DNA of 64,000 nucleotides from Microcoleus sp. FACHB-831 (GCF_014695585.1 NZ_JACJON010000036.1:124001-188000); one strand, 5' to 3'; numbered from the stretch's first letter, positions 1 through 9,603 are shown. Notes: generated by a model not told the origin, from the letters alone. Program-made: numbers and translations.

Positions 1-815
1 TTCAAATCGAGAATTAAAGCTAATGCGCGATCGCCCACCTGAATCTGTTTAGCTCGTTTAACAGCATTTGACCTAAAAGCTGGACTTCTTGTTCTTATAC
101 CAAAAATCTCTTCAATTGTCTGCCAGCCAGCCTGAATTGCCTCAACAAAGTTATCCTGAAACCACTCGCCTAAATTCACTGGTGTAGCAGATTGTATTAC
201 CGACTCCAGTTGCACATCCAAAACGGGTACACCTAATAACTCTGTCAACTCCCCAGTTCTGAACAACTCCTGAATCTGCTCAAATCCTTCTTGAGTACCA
301 TCAAAGACTAGCACTATACTACCCTCCTCAATTTTTTCTACTCTTAGGGAGGCATTACCCATAATTCGTCTCAGCAGATCGAGAATTGCTTCTAACTGGA
401 GGTTGTGAATATGAGGGATATCAATCGTCAGTCTCCATTTTGCCCTTACTTCTCCATTTGTGGGTGGATCAAACGGGCTTCTTTTATATCCTAAATTTTC
501 CAGCAATCTAGGAATATTTGACCATTGTATCCTTACGGCCTCATTTGTTTTACTTTGAATAAGGGTTTCAATATATCGATACAAACCTCTAGATAAATCA
601 ACATTTATACCCTCCGGGTTGACACCGAGAAGTTTAGCAATTTCCCTGGGCTGCTTATTACAAAGTAATGCACAGAGGCAGTCTGATTCTTTTTGTGAAA
701 GTGTCTGTTCTCTTTCGCTATTCGTAAAAACTTGCTTGGCCTCGCTCAATTCTTTACAGATTTTTTCTATTTTCCAAGTAGCATTTACTTGTTTGACCAG
801 TTGATTGATGTTCAT
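1..815 (-). CDS. Partial HTH/DUF1822-like protein, cut by the window edge
   Basis: An open frame starts at an ATG at 815 and runs leftward without a stop to base 1, giving about 271 residues of N-terminal sequence. Residues ~35-75 look like a LuxR-type helix-turn-helix (SQKESDCLCALL, then REIAKLLGV), a domain common at the N-terminus of cyanobacterial multidomain proteins. Residues ~115-190 resemble the alpha/beta domain often found after that HTH (GSIVLVFDGTQEGFEQI). Residues ~205-270 (GEWFQDNF, QAGWQTIEEIFG, VKRAKQI) resemble DUF1822. Function is unknown. The HTH assignment is from pattern memory and the DUF1822 match is tentative. The C-terminus lies outside the window. Confidence 0.6.
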   Translation of the reverse strand, partial: MNINQLVKQVNATWKIEKICKELSEAKQVFTNSEREQTLSQKESDCLCALLCNKQPREIAKLLGVNPEGINVDLSRGLYRYIETLIQSKTNEAVRIQWSNIPRLLENLGYKRSPFDPPTNGEVRAKWRLTIDIPHIHNLQLEAILDLLRRIMGNASLRVEKIEEGSIVLVFDGTQEGFEQIQELFRTGELTELLGVPVLDVQLESVIQSATPVNLGEWFQDNFVEAIQAGWQTIEEIFGIRTRSPAFRSNAVKRAKQIQVGDRALALILDL

Positions 816-1010
816 TTTAATGCTTCCTTAACTAAGGAATTAACACATTTTCCTAAACTACCTAATAATTGCTAATGCTTGTTAGGTAAATATGCCATTA
901 TACTAAGTTTTGCTAATGCCTTGATATTAACTATTAGTTACATACGAATGAGTGCCTTTGTTAGGTTGTAATTGCATTCACCAAAACCTAAAAAGGAAGC
1001 TTAATCAACC

Positions 1011-1223
1011 ATGATCAGTAATTTGGAAAAATTCGTGTTTACAGTCGTGACATCATTGCTCATGCTAGCTACCTCAAACTTGGGCAATAGCAATAATCAT
1101 AAACCATCAGAGACATCTGCGATCGCCACTTTTAGCACTTTAACTGGACAGATGGCTGAGACTCAAGGCGAACTACCGATCAAAGCTAACGAGAAGTGTG
1201 AGAATGGCAAAACTGTCCCCTAG
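1011..1223 (+). CDS. Small hypothetical secreted protein (70 aa)
   Basis: The ATG at 1011 follows an AAGGA at ~993-997. The first ~26 residues look like a signal peptide or anchor (basic start, then FTVVTSLLMLATS). The rest is a short polar tail with two Cys-free segments and one Cys near the end. I recognise no family. It stands alone between two leftward genes and is followed by a good hairpin terminator at 1272-1300, which supports a real short transcription unit. It could still be a chance frame. Confidence 0.45.
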   Translation: MISNLEKFVFTVVTSLLMLATSNLGNSNNHKPSETSAIATFSTLTGQMAETQGELPIKANEKCENGKTVP

Positions 1224-1271
1224 CAGTTAAGGCTAACTTGCCATTGTTAGTTAAAAGCCGCGATCGCACTC

Positions 1272-1300
1272 AAGAGGATGTCTAAATTCGGCATCCTCTT
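1272..1300 (+). terminator. Rho-independent terminator after the 70-aa gene
   Basis: AAGAGGATG at 1272-1280 and CATCCTCTT at 1292-1300 form a perfect 9-bp stem with an 11-nt loop. T-rich sequence follows (ATTTTATTTATATTTT). It lies 49 bases after the stop of the small gene and before the convergent kinase end at 1324. Confidence 0.7.
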
Positions 1301-1323
1301 ATTTTATTTATATTTTGACGGTT

Positions 1324-2679
1324 TTAGTTACCTTTCCTCTCGTAGCGATCGCGTTCCATTAGCGCCTTGTTCAGATTTTTCAGTAAGTCTTCCTTCACTT
1401 TATTATCGGTCGTCACTTGCAGACCTTCCTTAAGTACCTCAACAGCTACCCCATAATTTCCTTCTAAAGTCTCCAAGCGTCCCAACTTATTGTAAGCTTT
1501 GCCGAAATTAGACAGTTTGATAGACTTCTCGTATTCAGTACGAGCATCCTGAAGTTTTCCCTGCTTTTCGTAAAGCGAACCCCGATTATAGTGAGCTTTC
1601 CCATAATTCGGGTTTAGTAGTAATGCAGATTTGTAGAAACCCTCTGCTGTACCCAATCGATCTTGCAGATGGTTTTCTACTCCTATATCGTTGAATACAA
1701 CAGCCATTTGAGGCGATGAAAACCATAAGCCAGTAAGCCCCAGCACCATTGATGCTGCAACCCCAATTTTAAGCTTAATCGATTTAATTTTTGTGGTGTG
1801 GGCATCTTGTCTGCCTGACTCTGTTAAGGACAATTCAGTAATTATCCCTATAGCTTTACAATCTGCGATCGCTTCCAAACATTGCCCAATAATTTCTGTA
1901 TTTTGCGGTCTTTGGCCTGGCAATGAAGCCATTAGCAAATCAATTAAATCAGCAAATCTAGGCGAAATTTGAGGAGCATTTTCTCGCCAATTAAACTCCC
2001 CTGTATGATAATCCATCAACTCAGATGGGTGTTTACCTGTCAGCAAATGTACAAAAGTACGCCCCAAAGCAAAAAAATCCGATTGCGGCAAAGCCACACC
2101 ATCAAATTGCTCTGGGGGAGTATAACCTGATGTTCCAATTCTTGTCACCCCGCATCTGCTAGCGATGTTGATTAGGTAAGTATCAGTAATTAATCTGACT
2201 GCACCAAAGTCAATCAACACCAGCTTTCCATCAGGTTGCAACATGATGTTAGATGGTTTAATATCCCGGTGTATGTATTGCTGCTTATGGATGCACTCTA
2301 TAATTCCCACCAGTTGTTTTAACCAGTCAAATGCTTGCTCTTGGGTGATGGATTGATTGTTGCGACCGCTCTGCCATTCTTCTAAATTGCAACCATCAAT
2401 TTTTTCCATTACTATGCAGTGCCAAAGCTTATTGGCTTCATCTTTCCAAATGAAATCCCCGTCTGGCTGCACTCTGGGAATTCCTGGATGACGCAGCAAT
2501 TTTAATGCTTCGGCTTCTCTCTCAAATAAGCTTATATGCTTGCTAGAGTTTCTGAGCAGAATTTTTAAGACTTTGGGCGTGCCGAATTCGCACACCTCAA
2601 ATATCTCAGCAAATCCGCCTTTGCCTAGCGATTTAATAACTCGATAGCGCTCTTGCAGTAACGTTCCCGGATGAATCAT
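1324..2679 (-). CDS. Serine/threonine protein kinase with TPR repeats
   Basis: Hanks-type kinase. Visible are the glycine loop GKGGFAEIFEV, an ATP-binding Lys in VLKILL, the catalytic loop HRDIKPSNIM, DFGAV and a TPPEQ segment like eukaryotic APE. A single membrane segment (GVAASMVLGLTGLWF) follows the ~270-residue kinase domain. The C-terminal ~110 residues are TPR-like (ALLLNPNYGKAHYNRGSLY), so the kinase is probably cytoplasmic and the TPRs lie across the membrane. The start chosen is the ATG at 2679, 2 nt after the upstream stop, giving MIHPGTLLQERYRV. An ATG at 2703 would add 8 residues and overlap the upstream gene. The context suggests one operon with the XRE/NB-ARC gene. Confidence 0.85.
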   Translation of the reverse strand: MIHPGTLLQERYRVIKSLGKGGFAEIFEVCEFGTPKVLKILLRNSSKHISLFEREAEALKLLRHPGIPRVQPDGDFIWKDEANKLWHCIVMEKIDGCNLEEWQSGRNNQSITQEQAFDWLKQLVGIIECIHKQQYIHRDIKPSNIMLQPDGKLVLIDFGAVRLITDTYLINIASRCGVTRIGTSGYTPPEQFDGVALPQSDFFALGRTFVHLLTGKHPSELMDYHTGEFNWRENAPQISPRFADLIDLLMASLPGQRPQNTEIIGQCLEAIADCKAIGIITELSLTESGRQDAHTTKIKSIKLKIGVAASMVLGLTGLWFSSPQMAVVFNDIGVENHLQDRLGTAEGFYKSALLLNPNYGKAHYNRGSLYEKQGKLQDARTEYEKSIKLSNFGKAYNKLGRLETLEGNYGVAVEVLKEGLQVTTDNKVKEDLLKNLNKALMERDRYERKGN

Positions 2680-2680
2680 G

Positions 2681-3967
2681 TTAACGGTATTGTTTAATAA
2701 CATATTTTGCTACTACGGGTTGCAGAGTGAACAAAGTTTGACTTGATGCTGTGACTTTTTCCAAGAGCGATCGCCTCCCTAAATCTTCCAACGCCTTGAC
2801 TAATTCTGTTGAGGTTTTTAACTGCATCTCACCTCGCAAATCGCCCAATGATAATGGCTGTTGTTGAATCGCTAATTGGTACATAATTTTTTTTTCTAAC
2901 TCTGACAACCTATTAAACTGATCCTCTAACACTTCTTCAAAATCACCCAAGTACAGTGAATTGCTTAAAAATTCACCAACCCTATTACCATATACATCTC
3001 GAATTGTGGTACAGACTATCATCAACCACAGGGGATTACCTTGGTACAGTCTAGTAATCTCTGACCATCTCTCCTCTTCAGATAAACCTCTTTCTCTGAA
3101 AATCTCTCCTGCTTCTATATCCTTCAATCCACCCAATTTCCATACTCGAACTGGTTGATTATCTGCTTGCCGTAACGCCACATCTCTAGGTGTTTCCCGA
3201 CTTGTCAGCAATAAGCAACTCTGATGCGGTACTTCCCCGATTTGTTTGAGTAGTTCCCCATAATTATGATAACCTTCAAGATAGTGTCCTGCTGGCTTTC
3301 CCGGTCGCAAAATCGCTTCCACTTGATCGATTACCACCAGACACCGATGCTGTTGTAGATGCTTAATTAGGTGCGAAATAGTTGCTGAGTTATCACTTTC
3401 CCGGCCATCATAAAAAAATGAAATTAAATCTTCTAGAAGTTGCGTGAGGGGTGGAGAATTGCGGAGACTTCGCCAAATGACATACTCAAAATGATGGTGA
3501 ATCTGTTTGGCTAACTTCACACAAAGAGAAGTTTTGCCAATTCCGCCTATACCCAACAGTGTTATTAAACGACAGCGATCGCGCACAATCCATTGCTCTA
3601 GTGTAGCCAGTTCATCAGTGCGCCCGTAGAAACTGGAGACATCCACCGCCTCACCCCAATCCAAGCATCGGCTGGCAATCCCCACAAAACTAGAGTCACT
3701 CGCCTCTAGTTCTAGCTTGCCATTGCTGCAATCATCAGGTAATTGAGTAAATATTTGCGTTAGTTCCCCCGGTGCCACCCCTAACGCCGTTGCAATCTTC
3801 TGAAGCGTTATCGGTTCAGGACTAGCAATTTCACCGCTAGCTAGTCTGCTGATATGGTCTCTTCCTATGCCAGCCTCTTTTGCCAGTTTGTATTGCGAGA
3901 AACCCTTTTGCGCCAGTAGTTGTGTAAACGCCTTTCCAGAATGCCGATTTTTCTTAGGTTTTGGCAC
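2681..3967 (-). CDS. XRE-type HTH fused to an NB-ARC/AAA ATPase
   Basis: The GTG start at 3967 has GAGGAA about 10 nt upstream. Residues ~10-75 are an XRE/Cro HTH (GFSQYKLAKEAGIGRDHISRL). Residues ~115-330 form a STAND/NB-ARC-like P-loop domain with Walker A GIGGIGKTS, Walker B CLVVIDQVEAI and a sensor-like LLLTSRE. The C-terminal ~90 residues look like a winged-helix arm (LSLGDLRGEMQLK). Most cyanobacterial relatives continue into WD40 or TPR sensors, but this one stops at 428 residues. The next gene is a kinase carrying TPRs, so the sensor may be supplied in trans; that is inference. Its role could be regulation or defence. Confidence 0.8.
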   Translation of the reverse strand: MPKPKKNRHSGKAFTQLLAQKGFSQYKLAKEAGIGRDHISRLASGEIASPEPITLQKIATALGVAPGELTQIFTQLPDDCSNGKLELEASDSSFVGIASRCLDWGEAVDVSSFYGRTDELATLEQWIVRDRCRLITLLGIGGIGKTSLCVKLAKQIHHHFEYVIWRSLRNSPPLTQLLEDLISFFYDGRESDNSATISHLIKHLQQHRCLVVIDQVEAILRPGKPAGHYLEGYHNYGELLKQIGEVPHQSCLLLTSRETPRDVALRQADNQPVRVWKLGGLKDIEAGEIFRERGLSEEERWSEITRLYQGNPLWLMIVCTTIRDVYGNRVGEFLSNSLYLGDFEEVLEDQFNRLSELEKKIMYQLAIQQQPLSLGDLRGEMQLKTSTELVKALEDLGRRSLLEKVTASSQTLFTLQPVVAKYVIKQYR

Positions 3968-4103
3968 AGCGACTATTCCTCAACGTTCAACGTTGTTCAA
4001 TCATCGCACATTCAACTCGTTGCGTAAGTTCAACTATACAATCAGCTGCAAACTGCTAAAAAATATAGCTAAAGCTTGAAAAAGTTGATTTAGGAGTTGG
4101 CAA

Positions 4104-4454
4104 ATGTCAGAAGTTGCGTTTTACGACAATGGCATAGTTAAAGTTACAAGAACCTTATTTGAGGTTCCTGGTACGCAATACCCAATTCGCAACATCGGTG
4201 CAGTTAAAACATCGATAGAAACTCCTAGTCGCACAGGGCCACTCATTTGCCTTGTTATTGGAGTTATCCTGCTAGTCGCTTATGTGGGTATTCTGGTAAT
4301 CGCGTTGGCAATTTTGTGGTCGATTTCTCAAAAACCTACTTATTGGATTGTCGTAGTTTCGGCTGGAACTGAATCTAGAGCTTTTTCTTCTAGAGATCCC
4401 AATCAAATTAGAGAAATTCAATCAGCCATAAACGCGGCACTAAGTCAGCATTAA
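4104..4454 (+). CDS. DUF6232 family membrane protein
   Basis: A 116-residue protein. The N-terminal ~50 residues carry the DUF6232-like pattern (VAFYDNGIVKVTRTLFEV, then YPIRNIGAVKT). A hydrophobic hairpin follows (LICLVIGVILLVAYVGILV and the next segment), then a short cytosolic beta-rich end (YWIVVVSAGTESRAF). TAGGAG lies 7 nt before the ATG at 4104. Function is unknown; the fold resembles PH-like membrane proteins. It is divergent from the XRE/NB-ARC gene across 136 bp. Confidence 0.75.
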   Translation: MSEVAFYDNGIVKVTRTLFEVPGTQYPIRNIGAVKTSIETPSRTGPLICLVIGVILLVAYVGILVIALAILWSISQKPTYWIVVVSAGTESRAFSSRDPNQIREIQSAINAALSQH

Positions 4455-4502
4455 TCAAAGCAATCGGGCAAAATACAACCTAAACTCGCAGGAAATTTAA
4501 CA

Positions 4503-4730
4503 ATGATCACAGTAAAAGTTTTCTATAAAGATTCTGGCAAACCCGCAGATAGTAAGAAGGTTGCTCTTGGAATTGATGGTTTTTTTAGTGGAGGAGTTAC
4601 TAAAGATCAATGGACAGACGAAGATGGAGAAGCGCATTTTGATACAGAATCATGCACTGGCAGAATCTTTGTGAACGGTTCAATCAAGTATGAGGGTAGA
4701 ATAGCTGGTCGAATGGTGGTTTATATCTGA
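4503..4730 (+). CDS. Hypothetical small protein (75 aa)
   Basis: ATG at 4503 with AGGAAA about 8 nt upstream, and 48 bp after the DUF6232 gene, so probably co-transcribed with it. The sequence is strand-rich (MITVKVFYKDSGKPADSKKV, then GEAHFDTE), reminiscent of small Ig-like or carboxypeptidase-regulatory-like sandwiches. No signal peptide or membrane segment. I recognise no named family. Confidence 0.65.
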   Translation: MITVKVFYKDSGKPADSKKVALGIDGFFSGGVTKDQWTDEDGEAHFDTESCTGRIFVNGSIKYEGRIAGRMVVYI

Positions 4731-4887
4731 TTTGAGAGGTGGAATAAGCAAGCATTTGGACAGCCTAAAAATCCAGTGAAGCAAAATAAGTGGTTGTCCG
4801 ATGCTTTGCCATTAATTGAGATAGTTGTTTGTATTGGAAGACTTTTGGGCGGGCATATCTGTAAAAATCTTAAACTCTAACAACTCT

Positions 4888-5331
4888 ATGGCTCTTGATC
4901 TCGATTTGTTTTCAAACTCTAATTTCCGCAACACAATTCAGCGCTATTGTAACCAACTGGGATGGGGAATTAACGATATCAATGCTCGTCGAGCAATTTT
5001 GAAGTTCACTGCTAACTCTGGCAACACTCAAACTCTTTTTATCATTCGGTATGAAAACACGCTGGAATTCTCTGTCCCCAGCGGTATCAAGTTCAACAGC
5101 GCAGAAGATGTGCCGGGATGGATGTCTAATATGCTTCTGTGCAAGAATACTGAATACAAAATCGGCTTTTGGTGCATAGAGGATCTCGACAGTAGAAAAA
5201 TATTTTCAGTCATGCACAATGCTGAAATCAGCCTGATAAATGTAGAATATTTTGGCAAAGTTGTCTTGAAGTTAGTTAATGAATGCGACGAATTTGAGCA
5301 ATTAGTTGCCAAAGCTCTCCGGGGTTATTAG
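4888..5331 (+). CDS. Hypothetical protein, possibly YbjN/CesT-like fold
   Basis: The frame can be extended to an ATG at 4825, but the 21 extra residues look unlike a protein start. The ATG at 4888 gives MALDLDLFSNSNFRNTIQRY, and I prefer it. The 147-residue product has alternating helices and strands (RAILKFTANSGNTQTLFIIR, KVVLKLVNECDEFE), like the small YbjN/secretion-chaperone type proteins found in cyanobacteria. That likeness is a guess. No membrane segments. Confidence 0.55.
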   Translation: MALDLDLFSNSNFRNTIQRYCNQLGWGINDINARRAILKFTANSGNTQTLFIIRYENTLEFSVPSGIKFNSAEDVPGWMSNMLLCKNTEYKIGFWCIEDLDSRKIFSVMHNAEISLINVEYFGKVVLKLVNECDEFEQLVAKALRGY

Positions 5332-5462
5332 TTGAAATAAAACCTGTATGCGTAGCCTAGTCAGTTGTGGTAATTGCTAGGCGCGATCGCACTTCATAAC
5401 CCTTGATTGGCAGGTTTTGTTTCTATAGCCGCGATGAACAATCGCCAGGGCAAAACCCCAAG

Positions 5463-5494
5463 AAAAAGGCTCCCCAACATCGAGGAGCCTTTTT
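5463..5494. terminator. Bidirectional terminator between convergent genes
   Basis: AAAAAGGCTCC (5463-5473) pairs perfectly with GGAGCCTTTTT (5484-5494) around a 10-nt loop. T-runs follow on both strands. It sits between the rightward 147-aa gene and the end of leftward ndhD, so it can serve both. Confidence 0.85.
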
Positions 5495-5516
5495 ATTTAA
5501 CTATTGTTAGCGATCG

Positions 5517-7097
5517 CTAACTACCACCGATACTCGGCGCACGCAAAGACACCGTTTCCGCTGTCTGTCGCTGCTGCGCCAAAGTTGGCACAGAATCACG
5601 CAGCCGTTCCGTCAACTGTATCGTTGTCGCATCGTAAATCTGCGTCAACAACTTGGGATAAAAACCAATCCCAATAATCGGCACCAACAAACAAGCAATG
5701 ATAAACACCTCACGTGGTTCCGCATCAATCAAAGCTTCGTGTTCAACTAACTCTTTGTTCTCCGAACCGTAGAAAATTTCCCGCAGCATCGATAGTAAAT
5801 AGATGGGCGTAAGAATAACACCAACTGCTGCTAAGAAAACCACCACAACCTTAAACGTAGAGTTATAAGCATCGCTCGTAGCAAAGCCTACAAACACCAT
5901 TAATTCTGCTACAAATCCGCTCATCCCAGGCAACGCCAAAGATGCCATAGAACAAGCAGTAAACATGGCGAAAATTTTACGCATCTTCTGACCGACGCCG
6001 CCCATTTCATCAAGCATCAGGGTGTGCGTGCGGTCGTAAGTTGCTCCTACCAAGAAGAACAAACTCGCCCCAATTAACCCGTGAGATACCATTTGCAAGA
6101 CTGCACCGCTTAAGCCCAAATCGGTAAACGAGCCAAGGCCAATTAGCACAAATCCCATGTGGGAAATCGAGGAATAAGCGATTTTGCGCTTAAGATTTCG
6201 CTGGGCAAAAGACGTAAGAGCCGCGTAGATAATGTTGGTAACGCCCAAAATCACTAACACTGGCGCAAAGACAGCATGAGCGTCGGGGAGCATCTGAGCA
6301 TTCATCCGAACTAAGGCGTATCCACCCATTTTCAAAAGAATACCAGCCAGCAACATATGCACGGGTGCTGTAGCTTCGCCGTGAGCATCGGGAAGCCACG
6401 TATGTAGGGGAATGATGGGAAGCTTGACGCCGTAGGCAATCAAGAAACCAGCGTAGATCAAGAGTTGAAAATTGAGGGCGTAATCTTTAGCGCCCAGCGC
6501 TCTCATATCAAACGTTAGCGTATCGCCGTAAAACGCCATCGCCAACGCCGCCACCAAAATGAACAGCGAACCGCCTGCGGTATACAAAATAAATTTCGTC
6601 GCCGCGTACAGGCGCTTCTTGCCACCCCAGATTGCCAGCAGCAAGTAGACGGGAATCAGTTCCAGTTCCCACACCAGGAAAAACAACAGCATATCCTGGA
6701 CGGCAAACACGGCAATCTGACCGCCATACATTGCCAGTATCAAAAAGTAAAACAGCTTTGGCTTAAATGTAACGGGCCAAGCTGCCAAAGTTGCCAATGT
6801 AGTAATGAAGCCAGTGAGTAATACCAAGGGCATCGATAAGCCATCCACACCCAACGACCACTTTAAGTCGATTTGGGGTACCCAAGAGTAACTTTCCACC
6901 ATTTGGAGATTGGGGTTAGAAAAGTCGTACTGGGTATAGAAGGCATAAACCATTACGGCAAAATCAATCAACCCGATAATCAGCGCGTACCAGCGCACTG
7001 TCCGACCATCTTTATCGGGAATAATCGGTATTAGAAGCGACGCCGCAACGGGAAACAAAATGATGAAAGTTAGCCAAGGAAAATTTTCAATGTTCAT
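5517..7097 (-). CDS. ndhD: NAD(P)H-quinone oxidoreductase subunit 4 (NdhD)
   Basis: Antiporter-like proton-pumping subunit of the thylakoid NDH-1 complex, with about 14 predicted membrane helices. Recognisable segments are the conserved NuoM/NdhD stretch with [14 protein letters not shown], the TM5 Glu in [26 protein letters not shown] and [11 protein letters not shown]. The ATG at 7097 gives [16 protein letters not shown], which matches the usual start of cyanobacterial NdhD1. An ATG at 7118 would add seven residues encoded by low-complexity DNA. It follows ndhF directly, the arrangement typical of the NdhD1/F1 pair used in respiration and cyclic electron flow. Confidence 0.95.
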   Translation of the reverse strand: MNIENFPWLTFIILFPVAASLLIPIIPDKDGRTVRWYALIIGLIDFAVMVYAFYTQYDFSNPNLQMVESYSWVPQIDLKWSLGVDGLSMPLVLLTGFITTLATLAAWPVTFKPKLFYFLILAMYGGQIAVFAVQDMLLFFLVWELELIPVYLLLAIWGGKKRLYAATKFILYTAGGSLFILVAALAMAFYGDTLTFDMRALGAKDYALNFQLLIYAGFLIAYGVKLPIIPLHTWLPDAHGEATAPVHMLLAGILLKMGGYALVRMNAQMLPDAHAVFAPVLVILGVTNIIYAALTSFAQRNLKRKIAYSSISHMGFVLIGLGSFTDLGLSGAVLQMVSHGLIGASLFFLVGATYDRTHTLMLDEMGGVGQKMRKIFAMFTACSMASLALPGMSGFVAELMVFVGFATSDAYNSTFKVVVVFLAAVGVILTPIYLLSMLREIFYGSENKELVEHEALIDAEPREVFIIACLLVPIIGIGFYPKLLTQIYDATTIQLTERLRDSVPTLAQQRQTAETVSLRAPSIGGS

Positions 7098-7118
7098 AGG
7101 TAATTGGTAATTGCTCAT

Positions 7119-7215
7119 GCGGCAATGGGAGTCCGGAGTCCGAATTCCGGAGTCTGGGGAGAAGGGTTAAAACCCATTCCCCATTCCCTATTTCCCATGC
7201 CCCTAATCCCCTAAA
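7119..7215. repeat. Low-complexity repeats between ndhF and ndhD
   Basis: Two copies of the palindromic hexamer TCCGGA sit within a GGAGTCCGGAGTCCG arrangement at ~7130-7150. They are followed by degenerate tandem CCCATTCCC-type units (7171-7200) and a small CCCCTAAAGGGGG hairpin. Such short tandem sequences are common intergenic fillers in cyanobacteria. No gene is present. Confidence 0.55.
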
Positions 7216-7237
7216 GGGGGCGCCGAGTTCCCCACTA

Positions 7238-9325
7238 TCAAGTCACGCTAAAGACAATTACTCCTACGAGAACTGCCCCAAACACAATCAGCGCATAGAA
7301 TTGGGCGCGACCTGTTTCAAAGTATTTCAGACTTTCACCACTTAAGAGCGTAGCCAAGCCAGTCAAGTTAACTGCACCATCGACAACCCGAAAGTCTACT
7401 TCCATAACTTGCCGCGCAACTCGGCGAATGCCTTGAACGAAGACAGCGTTATAGATGTCGTCGAAGTACCACTTGTTGAGAGATAGTTTGTACAGAGCGG
7501 GGATTTTAGCAGCGATCGCAGCCGGGTCGATCTTACCCCGCAGATACATCAGCGAAGCTAAGGTAATCCCAATCAAGGCAATTCCCACCGAATTACCCGC
7601 CATGATCAGAAATTCCGTCAAGTTAAACTCAGCCGCGTGTTCCAACACCTCAGCCGTCGATTCCGAAGGAGCATGAATAAACTCCTCGAAGTAGTTGTTA
7701 AACGGCGTTCCTACCAAACCAATCAGCGCTGAAGGAATAGCCAAAATCATCAGCGGCAGAGTCATCGTTATCGGTGACTCATGGGGAAACTCGCTGTGGT
7801 GATGATCTCCATGCTCGTCATGACTGTGGCTGTCATGTCCCTTTGAATGCAACTCTCTGGTATCCATCGCACCAGGGCCAAAGGCTAACTCAGCCGGAGC
7901 CTCTCCTGCTCCCGCTAGGAGTTGCTTGCGAATATCCATCTCATTGCCCCGGAACTTGCCCTCAAACGTCCGGAAATACATCCGGAACATATAGAACGCA
8001 GTCATCCCCGCCGTCAGCCAGCCGATGCCCCACAGAACCGGATTGGCTGCAAAGGCAGAACCCAGGATTTCATCTTTCGACCAAAACCCTGCAAAAGGAG
8101 GAATCCCCGAAATCGCCAACGTTCCGATCAAAAACGTGCTAGCGGTGATGGGCATATACTTCCGCAATCCACCCATCAAACGCATATCCTGCGCTAAGAC
8201 GGCATCGTGACCTACGACATTTTCCATGCCGTGAATTACCGAACCACTACCCAAAAACATCATCGCCTTGAAGTAGGCGTGGGTCATCAGGTGGAAGAGT
8301 CCAGCACTGTAAGCACCAACTCCCAGCGCCATCACCATGTAGCCTAGCTGGGACATTGTGGAATAGGCTAGGCCCTTCTTAATGTCATTTTGGGTAATGG
8401 CAATTGTTGCCCCCAAGAAGGCAGTTAGAGCACCCGTCCAAGCAATGACGTTCATTGCTAGGGGGATGCCTTCAAACACGGGGTACATCCGTGCAATCAG
8501 GAAGACACCAGCGGCCACCATCGTCGCCGCGTGGATTAGGGCTGAGATGGGCGTGGGGCCTTCCATCGCATCTGGCAGCCAAACGTGCAAGGGGAACTGA
8601 GCGGATTTAGCCACTGGCCCCATAAAGACCAAAATCGCAAACAAAGCGGCGAGACCTGCACTTAAGTAGCCTTGTTCGACGAAGGCATGCAGGCGATCGC
8701 CCATGATATCAAAATCAAAGCTTCCGGTTGCCCAGTACAGGCCGAGTATCCCCAAAAGCAGGCCAAAGTCGCCTACGCGGTTGGTGACAAAAGCTTTTTG
8801 GCAAGCATCGGCTGCGCCCTTGCGATCGTACCAAAAGCCGATCAGCAAGTAGGAACACATACCGACCAGTTCCCAGAAGATATACACCTGCACGAGGTTG
8901 GCGCTAACTACAAGACCCAACATCGAGGAGCTAAACAGGCTCAGGTACGCATAGAAGCGCACGTACCCCGGATCGTGAGCCATGTAACCATCGGTGTAGA
9001 TCATCACCAGGAAAGCGACGGTGGTAACAATTACCAACATCAAGGCGGTGAGATGGTCGATGGTGTAGCCCATACTCAGGTGAAAATTTCCAGCCGCTGC
9101 CCATTCCAGGCTGCGGGTGTATGGCTCGTGCCCTTGAATTTGACTCCAGAGAAGGGCAAAGGAGTAAGTCATCGCTGCCCCGATTAGCGAGACGATGAAG
9201 ACGGCGTTTAACTGCCGCAAACGGTTGGTCAACCGATTAATCGAGATTAGTCCCAAACCGACCAGCATTGCTCCAGCTAGTGGCAGGACTGGGATTAACC
9301 AGGCATATTGATAGAGCGGTTCCAT
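7238..9325 (-). CDS. ndhF: NAD(P)H-quinone oxidoreductase subunit 5 (NdhF)
   Basis: A 695-residue NuoL/NdhF antiporter-like subunit of NDH-1. Seen are the N-terminal MEPLYQYAWLIPVLPLAGA, the TM core with VYIFWELVGMCSYLLIGFW, PLHVWLPDAMEGPTPISALI and STMSQLGYMVMALGVG. A His-rich cytosolic stretch (HDSHSHDEHGDHHH) follows, then the C-terminal lateral helix and last TM (FGAVLVGVIVFSVT). Length and motifs fit the NdhF1 type. It is first in a leftward ndhF-ndhD unit with a 140-bp gap. Confidence 0.95.
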   Translation of the reverse strand: MEPLYQYAWLIPVLPLAGAMLVGLGLISINRLTNRLRQLNAVFIVSLIGAAMTYSFALLWSQIQGHEPYTRSLEWAAAGNFHLSMGYTIDHLTALMLVIVTTVAFLVMIYTDGYMAHDPGYVRFYAYLSLFSSSMLGLVVSANLVQVYIFWELVGMCSYLLIGFWYDRKGAADACQKAFVTNRVGDFGLLLGILGLYWATGSFDFDIMGDRLHAFVEQGYLSAGLAALFAILVFMGPVAKSAQFPLHVWLPDAMEGPTPISALIHAATMVAAGVFLIARMYPVFEGIPLAMNVIAWTGALTAFLGATIAITQNDIKKGLAYSTMSQLGYMVMALGVGAYSAGLFHLMTHAYFKAMMFLGSGSVIHGMENVVGHDAVLAQDMRLMGGLRKYMPITASTFLIGTLAISGIPPFAGFWSKDEILGSAFAANPVLWGIGWLTAGMTAFYMFRMYFRTFEGKFRGNEMDIRKQLLAGAGEAPAELAFGPGAMDTRELHSKGHDSHSHDEHGDHHHSEFPHESPITMTLPLMILAIPSALIGLVGTPFNNYFEEFIHAPSESTAEVLEHAAEFNLTEFLIMAGNSVGIALIGITLASLMYLRGKIDPAAIAAKIPALYKLSLNKWYFDDIYNAVFVQGIRRVARQVMEVDFRVVDGAVNLTGLATLLSGESLKYFETGRAQFYALIVFGAVLVGVIVFSVT

Positions 9326-9443
9326 CAGTTAGGCTAACTTTAATTTTCTTTACTATTTTGGCAATACTGTTACCAATTGTGACCTATTGCTAGGTTAAAA
9401 AAGGTTTATGAATTATGTACAACAAGGAAATAAGCTGACAAAT

Positions 9444-9472
9444 AAAAAAAACACCAGCCTTTTATGCCGGTG
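9444..9472 (-). terminator. Terminator downstream of the thioredoxin gene
   Basis: On the minus strand CACCGGC and GCTGGTG form a 7-bp stem (one G-U pair) around a 7-nt loop, followed directly by eight T. It lies ~130 nt after the thioredoxin stop and upstream of ndhF, so it isolates ndhF from the gene before it. Confidence 0.7.
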
Positions 9473-9603
9473 GGAAGAAGAATATTTCCGGAGTATGCCG
9501 TAAGCTTTAGCCTGAAAGCGAGTCAGCAGTTAGGAGTACGAATTCACGCATTGCAAAACTCAAAAACCTTGAAGCCTTCTGACGCTGCCCAGAACGCACC
9601 TGA

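Noticed and set aside
7455-9187. Several plus-strand open frames opposite ndhF
   Set aside because: Shadows of a clear membrane-protein gene; no ribosome sites or domains.
9408-9503. 31-codon ATG frame between thioredoxin and ndhF
   Set aside because: Runs through the terminator hairpin; no ribosome site or recognisable sequence.
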